DNA of 64,000 nucleotides. Source: Sandarakinorhabdus glacialis. GTDB lineage: Bacteria > Pseudomonadota > Alphaproteobacteria > Sphingomonadales > Sphingomonadaceae. The position numbers and the translations under genes are program-made. The notes under the pieces are model-generated. The model worked only from the letters and a program-made list of their open reading frames with translations, searched no databases and was not told the DNA's origin. Below, one piece after another: positions 26,668-34,194 of this stretch. Each line of letters opens with the position of its first letter. Position 1 is the stretch's first letter. The stretch is taken from assembly GCF_014643455.1 (NCBI RefSeq), contig NZ_BMJM01000001.1:62001-126000 (forward strand), given 5' to 3'.

Positions 26668-26789
26668 TCGGGCCCCCAGGTTTTCGCGGAGGCGAACGCG
26701 GCCCCCTGTCAATTTCGCTGTCATTGCCGGGGCGCGGCTTTGGCGTAAAGACCGGGCATCAATAAATCTCGTGTTTTGGGAGCCCCGAC

Positions 26790-27965
26790 ATGCATGAAGC
26801 CTATATCGTTGCCGCAGCGCGGACCGCCGGTGGCCGGCGTGGCGGCTTGCTGCGGGATTGGCACCCTGCCGATCTCGCGGCGCAGGTGCTCGATGCGCTG
26901 GTCGAACGCGCCGGCGCCGACCCGGCGCTGATCGAGGATGTCATCATGGGCTGCGTCAGCCAGTTCGGGCAGCAGTCCGCCAATGTCGCGCGCAACGCGG
27001 TAATGTCGTCGAAGCTGCCGGAATCGGTGCCCGGCACCAGCGTCGATCGCCAGTGCGGAAGTTCGCAGCAGGCGCTGCATTTCGCCGCCGCGACGGTGAT
27101 GGCCGGCCAGATGGATATCGTTATCGCCGCCGGCGTCGAGAGCATGACGCGGGTGCCGATGGGCGCTGCCGCCAAGCTGAGCCATGAGAGCGGCATGGGT
27201 TCGCCGTTCGGCAGCATCGGCATGAAGGCGCGGTATCCCGGCGTGCAGTTCAGCCAGTTCACCGGCGCCGAGATGATCGCCAAGAAGCATGACCTGTCGA
27301 AGGACATGCTCGACCAGTTCGGATTCGAGAGCCAGCAGAAGGCGGCGGCGGCGGCGAACTCCGGTGCGTTCGAGAAGGAAATCATCGGCATCGAGGTGAC
27401 GACGCACGAGGGCCAGGCGAAGACGCACCTGGTCGACGAGGGTATCCGCTTCGAAGCGAGCCTGGAAGGGATCCGGGGCGTCAAGCTGATTCAGGAGGGT
27501 GGCCGGCTGACGGCGGCGACCTCTTCGCAGATTTGCGATGGCGCGTCGGGAGTGATGATCGTCAACGAGCGCGGCCTGAAGGCGCTGGGGGTCAAGCCGA
27601 TGGCGCGGATTCACCATATGTCGGTGTTCGGCGAGGACCCGGTGATCATGCTCGAGGCGCCGATCGGGGCGACGCAAAAGGCGCTCGCGCGGTCGGGCAT
27701 GAAGCTCGAGGATATCGACCTTTATGAAGTCAACGAGGCGTTTGCCTCGGTGCCGCAGGCATGGCTGAAAATCCTGGGGGCCGATCCTTCGCGGTTGAAC
27801 GTCAATGGCGGGGCGATTGCGCTGGGGCATCCGCTGGGGGCCTCGGGGACGAAGTTGATGACGACGATGGTGCATGCCTTGCACGCGCGGGGCAAGCGGT
27901 GGGGGCTGCAGACGATGTGCGAGGGCGGTGGGCTGGCGAACGTGACGATTATCGAGGCTTTGTAA
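26790..27965 (+). CDS. Acetyl-CoA C-acyltransferase (thiolase)
   Basis: 391 residues. The acylated nucleophile is the Cys of SVDRQCGSSQQALHFAA (about residue 88). The C-terminal thiolase motifs NGGAIALGHPLGASGTKL and CEGGGLANVTII supply the His and second Cys regions; here the usual C-x-G motif reads CEGGG. Cleaves 3-ketoacyl-CoA in beta-oxidation or related degradation. A crotonase gene follows after a palindromic repeat, in the same direction, consistent with one acyl-CoA degradation unit. Confidence 0.9.
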   Translation: MHEAYIVAAARTAGGRRGGLLRDWHPADLAAQVLDALVERAGADPALIEDVIMGCVSQFGQQSANVARNAVMSSKLPESVPGTSVDRQCGSSQQALHFAAATVMAGQMDIVIAAGVESMTRVPMGAAAKLSHESGMGSPFGSIGMKARYPGVQFSQFTGAEMIAKKHDLSKDMLDQFGFESQQKAAAAANSGAFEKEIIGIEVTTHEGQAKTHLVDEGIRFEASLEGIRGVKLIQEGGRLTAATSSQICDGASGVMIVNERGLKALGVKPMARIHHMSVFGEDPVIMLEAPIGATQKALARSGMKLEDIDLYEVNEAFASVPQAWLKILGADPSRLNVNGGAIALGHPLGASGTKLMTTMVHALHARGKRWGLQTMCEGGGLANVTIIEAL

Positions 27966-27996
27966 GGCGCTGGTCCTGCATTCGTTGCGGGGCGAC

Positions 27997-28053
27997 ACCC
28001 CCACCCGGGCCGCGTGAAGACGCGTCTCTCGCCTCCCCCCTGCAGGGGGAGGA
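27997..28053. repeat. Intergenic palindromic repeat, type II copy
   Basis: CACCCCCACCCGGGC, then variable hairpin CGCGT-GAAG-ACGCG (28011-28024), TCTCTCGCC and a closing CTCCCCC/GGGGGAG hairpin. It fills most of the thiolase-crotonase gap, stopping just before the Shine-Dalgarno AAGGAGG of the crotonase. Confidence 0.75.
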
Positions 28054-28068
28054 CAAGGAGGATCAGTT

Positions 28069-28965
28069 GTGACTTTTACGCAGATTGCGCTTGAGATTGA
28101 TGGGCCGGTGGCGACGATCACGCTCGATCGCGAGGCCAAGATGAATGCCTTTACCGGCACGATGATGGAAGAGATGATCGCGGCGTTCGATGTCACCGAC
28201 GCCGACGACAGCGTGCGGGCGGTGATCGTGACGGGCCGGGGGCGGGCGTTTTGTGCCGGTGCCGATCTGAGCGCGGGGGCGGCGACGTTCGATTACGAGA
28301 AGCTGGCTGGGCCCAAGAGTGGCCCGGTGCGCGAGGATGGTAGCGTCGACTATAGCCATGAGGCGGTGCGCGATGGTGGTGGCCGGGTGACGCTGCGGAT
28401 CTTCAAGTCGTTGAAGCCGGTAATCGCCGCGGTCAACGGCGCTGCGGTCGGGATCGGCGTGACGATGCAGCTGGCGATGGACGTGCGGATGGCGTCCGAA
28501 TCTGCGCGGTTCGGCTTTGTCTTTGCACGGCGCGGGATTGTGCCCGAGGCGGGGTCGTCATGGTTTTTGTCGAAGCTGGTCGGGCTGCCGCAGGCGCTGG
28601 AGTGGTGCATGAGCGGACGGGTTTTCGGGGCCGAGGAAGCGTTGAAGGGCGGCCTCGTGCGGTCGGTGCATGCGGCCGATGACCTGCTGCCGGCGGCGCG
28701 GGCGCTGGCGATCGAGATTGCCGAGAACACGTCGCCGGTATCGGTGGCGATGACGCGGCAGATGCTGTGGCGGATGGCGGGAGCGGCGAGCCCCTGGGAT
28801 GCGCACAAGCTCGATTCGCGGGCGATCTATGCGCGGGGCCGGGCAGGGGATGCCAAGGAGGGGGTGGTTTCGTTTTTGGAGAAGCGGCCGCCGGTTTATC
28901 CGGACAAGGTCAGTTCGGACATGCCGGACTTTTATCCGTGGTGGGAGGATGAGGTTTATTCTTGA
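28069..28965 (+). CDS. Enoyl-CoA hydratase/isomerase (crotonase) family protein
   Basis: 298 residues from GTG 28069, behind AAGGAGG at good spacing. Contains RAFCAGADLSAGAATFDYEK, the oxyanion-hole segment, and VNGAAVGIGVTMQLAMDVRM; the second Glu region reads GIVPEAGSSWFLSKLVG, so the glutamate is kept. The long C-terminal tail (AKEGVVSFLEKRPPVYPDKV) is as in PaaG-type members. Likely hydrates enoyl-CoA in the same pathway as the upstream thiolase. Confidence 0.88.
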   Translation: MTFTQIALEIDGPVATITLDREAKMNAFTGTMMEEMIAAFDVTDADDSVRAVIVTGRGRAFCAGADLSAGAATFDYEKLAGPKSGPVREDGSVDYSHEAVRDGGGRVTLRIFKSLKPVIAAVNGAAVGIGVTMQLAMDVRMASESARFGFVFARRGIVPEAGSSWFLSKLVGLPQALEWCMSGRVFGAEEALKGGLVRSVHAADDLLPAARALAIEIAENTSPVSVAMTRQMLWRMAGAASPWDAHKLDSRAIYARGRAGDAKEGVVSFLEKRPPVYPDKVSSDMPDFYPWWEDEVYS

Positions 28966-28987
28966 GGGCTGGGGCGTGGGGTAGAGT

Positions 28988-29026
28988 CACCCACCCCCAG
29001 CCCCTCCCTTGAAGAAGGGAAGGGAG
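28988..29026. repeat. Intergenic palindromic repeat, type III copy
   Basis: CACCCACCCCCAGCCCCTCC followed by CTTGAAGAAGGG and AAGGGAG. Related inverted copies are at 61309-61347 and 61870-61910. It sits after the crotonase gene and just before the GTA promoter, where it could insulate the cluster from upstream transcription. Confidence 0.65.
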
Positions 29027-29057
29027 CAGAAGAAATAACCCATTTGGTTGTTTCGTG

Positions 29058-29086
29058 TTGACAAGCGCAACGCTTGTGGTTAGAGA
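29058..29086 (+). promoter_or_regulatory. Promoter and operator of the GTA-like cluster
   Basis: A canonical -35 (TTGACA, 29058-29063), 17-base spacer and a -10-like TAGAGA (29081-29086). The spacer overlaps a perfect palindrome ACAAGCG-CAA-CGCTTGT (29061-29077) that would place a dimeric regulator on the -35 box. It is the only promoter-like sequence seen ahead of the head genes, 39 bases upstream of the first start codon. Confidence 0.65.
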
Positions 29087-29124
29087 AAGGGCACGCTTCA
29101 GAAATCCGCCGAAAGGAAATGTCG

Positions 29125-29529
29125 ATGACCAAACCCAGGTGGCAGTGGTTGCAGCGGGATCGGCGGGCGTTTTGCGAGGTGCTGGCGCGGACGGGTGATC
29201 CGGTAACCGCGGCGGCGGCGGTGGGGCATGATCTTGGCGATGCGTATCGGCAGCGCGAGACGGTGCCGGGGTTCGAGGCGGATTGGCAGAAGGCGCTGTC
29301 GGTGGCCTGGGACAATGTCGAGACGATGGTGCTCGCCAATCTGCTGGCGCAGGCCCGGGCCGATGCCGAAAAGCCGGTGCGGTTGATCGACAGCCGGATG
29401 GCGCTGGCGGTGTTGCAGCGGCGCGAGGGTGTGAAGGTCACGCGCGGAAGCCGGCCGGATGTGCGTCCGGATATGGGGCGGGTTGCGGCGATGCGCGATG
29501 AGATCAGGGCGTTGGGGGCGGGGCGTTAG
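29125..29529 (+). CDS. Terminase small subunit-like protein (GTA gp1 position)
   Basis: 134 residues from ATG 29125, chosen over 29119 because AAAGGA then has normal spacing. The sequence (WLQRDRRAFCEVLARTGDPV, GHDLGDAYRQRETVPGFEAD) has the repeated short helices and helix-turn-helix-like pattern of small terminases, which select DNA for packaging. Family similarity is weak and the call leans on position directly before the large terminase. First gene after the cluster promoter. Confidence 0.6.
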   Translation: MTKPRWQWLQRDRRAFCEVLARTGDPVTAAAAVGHDLGDAYRQRETVPGFEADWQKALSVAWDNVETMVLANLLAQARADAEKPVRLIDSRMALAVLQRREGVKVTRGSRPDVRPDMGRVAAMRDEIRALGAGR

Positions 29530-29548
29530 GCTCTGGCTGCGTAGCGAG

Positions 29549-29611
29549 ACACCCTCACCCGGGCCGGTGCAAGCGCACCGTCTCTCGCCTCTCCCCTCGA
29601 GGGAGAGGGAA
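29549..29611. repeat. Intergenic palindromic repeat, type II copy
   Basis: ACACCCTCACCCGGGC, variable hairpin CGGTGC-AAGC-GCACCG (29565-29580), TCTCTCGCC, then CTCTCCC-CTCGA-GGGAGAG. Lies between the small and large terminase genes. Confidence 0.8.
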
Positions 29612-29631
29612 GTTTTAGAAAGGCGGGCCTT

Positions 29632-30954
29632 ATGGATGACCGCCGGGAAGACCTGCGTTCGGTTGCCGAGATTTGGGCGAAACTGGACCGGATCGAGCAG
29701 CAAGGCCTCGTCAAGCACTGGCGTGTCGCGGAGGCTGCGCAGGCGTTGACGGGGTTCGGGACGCTGCGGAGCACGCAATTGCCGCCGGATGGCGAGTGGG
29801 GGATCTGGACGATTTTGGCGGGGCGCGGGTTCGGCAAGACGCGCGCCGGGGCGGAGTGGATTCATGCGCTGGCGGCAGAGGCGCCGCGGCGGTTCGCGCT
29901 CGTGGGCACCAGCCTGGAGAATGCGCGATCGGTGATGGTCGAGGGCGAATCGGGGTTGCTGGCGCGGGTGCCCGAGGGCGACGACGTGACGTTCGTGCCG
30001 AGCCTGCGCGAGCTGACGTGGCGGAACGGGTCGCAGGCGCGGCTGTATTCCGGCGGCGAGCCCGATAGCCTGCGCGGCGGGCAGTTCGATTTTGCCTGGG
30101 GCGACGAGTTTGCGCATTGGCCGCGCGCCGAGGCGACGTTGACCAATTTGCGGCTGGCGACGCGGCTGGGGGTGCATCCGCGCCTGCTGCTGACGACGAC
30201 GCCGTTGCCGTACGACTGGTTGAAGGCCCTGCTGGCCGAGCCGGGGGTGCGGGTCACGCGGGGCCGGATGCAGGACAATCTGGCCAATCTGCCGGCGGGT
30301 TTCATTGCGGCGATCGAGCGCAAATATGGCGGCACCGCGACCGGCCGGCAGGAAATGGACGGCGAGATTATAGAGGATTTGGCCGGGGCGTTGTGGACGC
30401 GGGCTTTGCTTGAACGCCAGCGGCGCGAGGTGGGCCCGGTCGGCATCGGGCGAGTTGTGGTCGGGGTCGATCCGCCGGCCGGCGGCGTGAACGGCGTGTG
30501 CGGCATCGTCGTGGTCGGGATGGGCGACGATGGGTTGGCTTATGTGCTTGCCGATGCCAGCGTGGCGGGGGTGCGGCCGGAAGGCTGGGCGCGTGCGGTG
30601 GTGGCAGCGGTCGACAGGTGGCGCGCCGACAAGGTGGTCGCCGAGATCAACAACGGCGGCGACATGGTGACGGCGTTGTTGAAATCCGTCGATTCCAACC
30701 TGCCGGTGCTGGCGGTGCGGGCGACGAAAGGCAAGGTGGCGCGGGCGGAGCCGGTCGCGAGCCTATATGGTGAGGGGCGGGTTGTTCACGCCGGGACGTT
30801 CGCGGCGTTGGAGGACCAGCTTTGCGGGATGATGGCGAGCGGGGTCTATGCGGGACCTGGCGGATCGCCGGACCGGGCGGATGCGCTGGTCTGGGCGCTT
30901 TGGGCGCTGATGCTGGGCGATCGGGTACCGGTGCCCGGGGTCAGAGGGCTTTAG
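29632..30954 (+). CDS. Terminase large subunit (GTA gp2)
   Basis: 440 residues. The ATPase half has Walker A AGRGFGKTRAG (62-73) and a Walker B-like FDFAWGDEFAHW at about 152-163. The RNase H-like nuclease half shows acidic positions in VVGVDPPAGG, VAEINNGGD and DRADALVWALWALM. It packages DNA into proheads as the motor with the small subunit. ATG 29632 follows a Shine-Dalgarno (AGAAAGG) and a palindromic repeat. All motor and nuclease motifs look intact. Length is close to RcGTA gp2-type terminases. Confidence 0.93.
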   Translation: MDDRREDLRSVAEIWAKLDRIEQQGLVKHWRVAEAAQALTGFGTLRSTQLPPDGEWGIWTILAGRGFGKTRAGAEWIHALAAEAPRRFALVGTSLENARSVMVEGESGLLARVPEGDDVTFVPSLRELTWRNGSQARLYSGGEPDSLRGGQFDFAWGDEFAHWPRAEATLTNLRLATRLGVHPRLLLTTTPLPYDWLKALLAEPGVRVTRGRMQDNLANLPAGFIAAIERKYGGTATGRQEMDGEIIEDLAGALWTRALLERQRREVGPVGIGRVVVGVDPPAGGVNGVCGIVVVGMGDDGLAYVLADASVAGVRPEGWARAVVAAVDRWRADKVVAEINNGGDMVTALLKSVDSNLPVLAVRATKGKVARAEPVASLYGEGRVVHAGTFAALEDQLCGMMASGVYAGPGGSPDRADALVWALWALMLGDRVPVPGVRGL

Positions 30955-31005
30955 CGGCTGGTTGGCTGAGTTCTGCGGGTTAGTGCAGGCTTGCGGTGCG
31001 GGGGA

Positions 31006-31063
31006 CCACCCCCACCCGGGCCGCGAAGACGCGTCTCTCGCCTCCCCCCTTGAGGGGGAGGAC
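31006..31063. repeat. Intergenic palindromic repeat, type II copy
   Basis: ACCACCCCCACCCGGGC, short variable hairpin CGCG-AAGA-CGCG (31022-31033), TCTCTCGCC, then CTCCCCC-TTGA-GGGGGAG. Between the large terminase and portal genes. Confidence 0.78.
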
Positions 31064-31083
31064 AAGGTAGAAAGGATGTACTT

Positions 31084-32214
31084 ATGAAACTGCCGTTCTG
31101 GCGGACGAAGAGTGCTGCGGGTCCGGCGCGGATTCCGAGTTGGGCGACGCCGTTTTCGAGCGGGGCGCCGCCGCGGAGTTACGAGGCGCAGGTGCGGGAG
31201 TCGTATCTGGCGAACCCGGTGGCGTCGCGGGCGATCCGGATGGTTTCGGAAGGCGCGGGCGGGGCGCCCCTGGTGTCGAACCCGGCCGGACACCCGGCGT
31301 TGGGGCTGTTGTCGAGTAGTGGCTTCGGGGCCTCGGGGCTGGGGTTGCTCGAGACGCTGGCGGCGCAGTTGCTGCTGCATGGCAATGCCTATCTGGAGGT
31401 GGCGACGGGGCCTGATGGGCTGCCGGCGGCACTGTTTGCGCTGCGGCCCGAGAGGGTAACCGTGGAGGCGGATACGCGGGGGTGGCCGACGGGATATCTG
31501 TATCGGGCTGGGGATATGGTGACGCGCTATCCGGCCGAGACCGTCGGCGACCGGGCCGGGTTGCTGCATATTCGCGGGTTTCATCCGCTCGACGATCATT
31601 ATGGTGCGGGGTGCCTGGGAGCGGCGGCGGGATCGGTTGCGGTCCACAATGCGGCGGCGGTGTGGAACCGGGCGCTGCTCGACAATGCGGCGCGGCCTTC
31701 TGGCGCCCTGGTGTACCAGCCGGGTGATGGATCGGTGCTGACGGGGGACCAGTTCGCGCGGTTGAAGGGCGAGATGGAAGCGGGTTTTGGCGGTGCTGCC
31801 AATGCCGGGCGGCCGATGCTGCTCGAGGGCGGGCTGAGTTGGCAGGCGATGAGCCTGACGCCGGCCGAGATGGATTTTGCGCGGTTGCGCGATGCCTCGG
31901 CGCGCGAGATCGCATTGGCGTTCGGGGTGCCGCCACTGCTGCTCGGACTGCCAGGAGATTCGACCTATTCGAACTACAAGGAAGCCAATGTCGCGCTGTG
32001 GCGGTTGACGTTGTTGCCGCTGACGGGGCGCATCCTGGGGGCGGTTTCCATGCATCTGCAGAATTGGTGGCCGGGGTTGGCGATCGAGGTCGATCGCGAT
32101 GCAGTGCCGGCGCTTTCGGAGGACCGCGAGCGGTTGTGGGCGCAGGTTTCGGGGGCGGGATTCCTCACCGATCTGGAGAAACGCGCAATGCTTGGGCTGG
32201 AGAGCGGGCGATGA
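31084..32214 (+). CDS. Phage/GTA portal protein (HK97 family, gp3)
   Basis: 376 residues. Typical HK97 portal sequence: YLANPVASRAIRMVSEGAGG, LLLHGNAYLEVATGPDG, and DFARLRDASAREIALAFGVPP followed by LLGLPGDSTYSNYKEANVAL. Forms the dodecameric ring at one capsid vertex through which DNA enters and leaves, and binds the terminase. The stop overlaps the next start (ATGA). Confidence 0.92.
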   Translation: MKLPFWRTKSAAGPARIPSWATPFSSGAPPRSYEAQVRESYLANPVASRAIRMVSEGAGGAPLVSNPAGHPALGLLSSSGFGASGLGLLETLAAQLLLHGNAYLEVATGPDGLPAALFALRPERVTVEADTRGWPTGYLYRAGDMVTRYPAETVGDRAGLLHIRGFHPLDDHYGAGCLGAAAGSVAVHNAAAVWNRALLDNAARPSGALVYQPGDGSVLTGDQFARLKGEMEAGFGGAANAGRPMLLEGGLSWQAMSLTPAEMDFARLRDASAREIALAFGVPPLLLGLPGDSTYSNYKEANVALWRLTLLPLTGRILGAVSMHLQNWWPGLAIEVDRDAVPALSEDRERLWAQVSGAGFLTDLEKRAMLGLESGR

Positions 32215-32516
32215 CGGCGATGCTGGAGGGACTGGTGATGCAGGCGGAGGCGCAGGGGGCGACGCGGGTGACATTGCGGGCACTGGTCGAGGAGGCAAGC
32301 GAGGTGGGCGCATGCCGGGCGCTGCGGACCCTGGGGTTGATGGACGACCGGGCGGGGCCGGACATTACCGAATTGCGGCAGCTCATCCAGGGCTGGCGGG
32401 ATGCCAAGAAATCGGCGGTTTCGGCGGTAGTGGCGTGGGTGGTGCGGACGCTGGTGGCGCTTTTGCTGATCGGGGTGGCGGTGAAGACGGGTTGGTTGGA
32501 GCGGGTTCGGGGGTAG
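32211..32516 (+). CDS. DUF6127-type small membrane protein of the GTA cluster
   Basis: 101 residues; ATG overlaps the portal stop by 4 bases. A helical N-terminal part (RVTLRALVEEASEVGACRAL, LMDDRAGPDITELRQLIQGW) is followed by one transmembrane helix at about 72-95 (VVAWVVRTLVALLLIGVAVK). I recall small proteins like this between portal and protease genes in sphingomonad GTA clusters; function unknown. The membrane helix is unusual for a head gene and could relate to assembly site or release. Confidence 0.7.
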   Translation: MTAMLEGLVMQAEAQGATRVTLRALVEEASEVGACRALRTLGLMDDRAGPDITELRQLIQGWRDAKKSAVSAVVAWVVRTLVALLLIGVAVKTGWLERVRG

Positions 32517-32572
32517 TCCCCCTTACCCCGCCGCGCTTTGCGCGAGTCGCCCTCTCCCGCGAGGGGAGAGGG
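32517..32572. repeat. Intergenic palindromic repeat, type I copy (inverted)
   Basis: CCGCGC-TTT-GCGCGAGTCGC, then CCCTCTCCC-GCGA-GGGGAGAGGG. It is type I in inverted orientation, between DUF6127 and the prohead protease gene. Confidence 0.75.
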
Positions 32573-32587
32573 AAGCGAGGAGAAAGC

Positions 32588-33010
32588 ATGAATGATCTGC
32601 GGATCGCTGGTTATGCCAGTGTGTTTGGCGTGCCCGATAGCGGCGGCGACGTGGTGTTGCCAGGGGCTTTCGGCGGGGTGCTGGGGCGGGTGCCCTTGCT
32701 GTGGCAGCATGACGTTCGCGAACCTGTGGGGTTTGTCGAACGGCTGGAAGAAGACAGCAAAGGGCTGCGCGTGGTGGCGCGGGTGGTGGCCAGCGGGCGG
32801 GGGGCGCAGGCGGTGGAGCTGCTCCGCGCCGGGGCGATCGATGGGCTGTCGTTCGGTTATCGGGTGAAGGCGGCGCGCGCCGACAAGACCCGCGGATATC
32901 GGCAATTGGCGAGCCTCGAATTGATCGAGGTGTCGTTGGTGACCTTCCCGATGCAGCCGCTGGCTCGGGTGCTCGGTGTTTCAACAGTGGCAGAGGAGAC
33001 GGGTGAATGA
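32588..33010 (+). CDS. HK97 family prohead protease (GTA gp4)
   Basis: 140 residues from ATG 32588. Starts LRIAGYASVFGVPDSGGDVV and continues GRVPLLWQHDVREPVGFVER; the catalytic His is in the WQHD motif and the Ser in IDGLSFGYRVKAARADK. It cleaves scaffold or capsid N-termini during head maturation. Shorter than free-standing proteases (about 180-200), as in GTA clusters. The stop overlaps the capsid start (ATGA). Confidence 0.9.
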   Translation: MNDLRIAGYASVFGVPDSGGDVVLPGAFGGVLGRVPLLWQHDVREPVGFVERLEEDSKGLRVVARVVASGRGAQAVELLRAGAIDGLSFGYRVKAARADKTRGYRQLASLELIEVSLVTFPMQPLARVLGVSTVAEETGE

Positions 33011-34125
33011 CCTATGAAACGAAGGCGGATGCACTGGATGGCGTGTTCGATGGGGCGGTGAACGAAGCGGGCGAGATGGCGTCGCTGCGGGCGGAGATGA
33101 CGCGGTTGAGCGGCCTGGTGACAGCGCGAAGTGTCGAGCGTCCGGCGCTGGCGGGGGCGAAGAACGACGGTTTTGGCGGCGGCTATCTGCGCATGGGAAA
33201 CCAGGAGGGTTCCGAGGGTGTCAAGTCGGCGACTATCGGGACGGGGCCCAAGGGCGGCGTCGCAGTACCGATCGAAATCGACGCGGTGATCGACCGGGTG
33301 TTGCGGGCGCAATCGCCCATTCGGTCGATCGCGCAGGTGGTCGATATCGGTTCGGCGAATTATCGCAAGCTGATCACGACGACCGGCGTGGTTTCGGGTT
33401 GGGTGAGCGAGACGGCGTCGCGCGCCGAGACCGATACGCCGGATTTCGCCGAAATCGCGCCGCCGATGGGTGAGCTTTATGCCAATCCGGCGGCGAGCCA
33501 GGCGATGCTCGACGACGCCATGTTCAATGTGGAGAGCTGGCTGGGCGAAGAGATCGGGCGTGAGTTTGCCCGCGCCGAGGGCGTAGCGTTCGTTACGGGT
33601 GACGGGGTCAACAAACCACGCGGGTTCCTGACTGTGCCGAACAGCGTGTTGGGGGATGCGACGCGGGCATTCGGGACGTTGCAGTTCGTCACGTCGGGTG
33701 CCGCCGGGGGTTTTGCGGCGAGCAATCCGCAGGACAAGCTGATCGACCTCGTTCATGCGCTCGCGGCGCCGTACCGGCAGGGGGCGAGCTGGGTGATGAA
33801 CTCGGCGACGCTGGCGCGGGTTCGTAAAATGAAGGACCTCGATGGTGCGTTCCTGTGGCAGCCGGCGCTGGCGGCGGACCAGCCGGCGACGTTGCTTGGG
33901 TATCCGGTGATCGAGGCGGATGCGATGCCGGACGTGGCGGCGGACAGCCTGTCGATTGCGTTCGGTAACTTCCAGGCCGGGTATCTGGTGGCGCAGCGGC
34001 GCGAGACGGTGGTGCTGCGCGATCCGTTTTCCAACAAGCCGTTTGTGCATTTTTATGCAACCAAACGGGTTGGCGGTGTGGTCGTCGACAGCCGCGCGAT
34101 CAAGCTGATGAAGTTCAGCGTCTGA
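33007..34125 (+). CDS. HK97-fold major capsid protein (GTA gp5)
   Basis: 372 residues. A short charged N-terminal region (1-70, likely scaffold-like and cleaved) precedes the HK97 fold: TIGTGPKGGVAVPIEIDAVI, SPIRSIAQVVDIGSANYRKL, AFVTGDGVNKPRGFL with the capsid E-loop/P-domain pattern, LGYPVIEADAMPDVAADSLS and IAFGNFQAGYLVAQRRETVV. Forms the DNA-containing shell. Coupled to the protease and followed by a strong terminator-like hairpin. Confidence 0.94.
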   Translation: MTYETKADALDGVFDGAVNEAGEMASLRAEMTRLSGLVTARSVERPALAGAKNDGFGGGYLRMGNQEGSEGVKSATIGTGPKGGVAVPIEIDAVIDRVLRAQSPIRSIAQVVDIGSANYRKLITTTGVVSGWVSETASRAETDTPDFAEIAPPMGELYANPAASQAMLDDAMFNVESWLGEEIGREFARAEGVAFVTGDGVNKPRGFLTVPNSVLGDATRAFGTLQFVTSGAAGGFAASNPQDKLIDLVHALAAPYRQGASWVMNSATLARVRKMKDLDGAFLWQPALAADQPATLLGYPVIEADAMPDVAADSLSIAFGNFQAGYLVAQRRETVVLRDPFSNKPFVHFYATKRVGGVVVDSRAIKLMKFSV

Positions 34126-34132
34126 TCCGACT

Positions 34133-34177
34133 CCGCGGCGCCGGGGCTGGTCCCTGGCGCCGCGGCCTTTTCCTTTT
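34133..34177 (+). terminator. Rho-independent terminator-like hairpin after the capsid gene
   Basis: CCGCGGCGCC (34133-34142) pairs perfectly with GGCGCCGCGG (34156-34165), with a further GGG/CCC inside the 13-base loop, followed by TTTTCCTTTT. It lies just downstream of the capsid stop and upstream of the 898-residue gene, so it should reduce read-through into the rest of the cluster. Confidence 0.7.
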
Positions 34178-34194
34178 CGAGCGAGGCTATTTGC

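Noticed and set aside
30763-32313. Open reading frame of 516 codons on the - strand opposite terminase and portal
   Set aside because: Same GC-driven artefact; composition is Arg/Pro/Gln-rich, and the portal gene opposite is certain.
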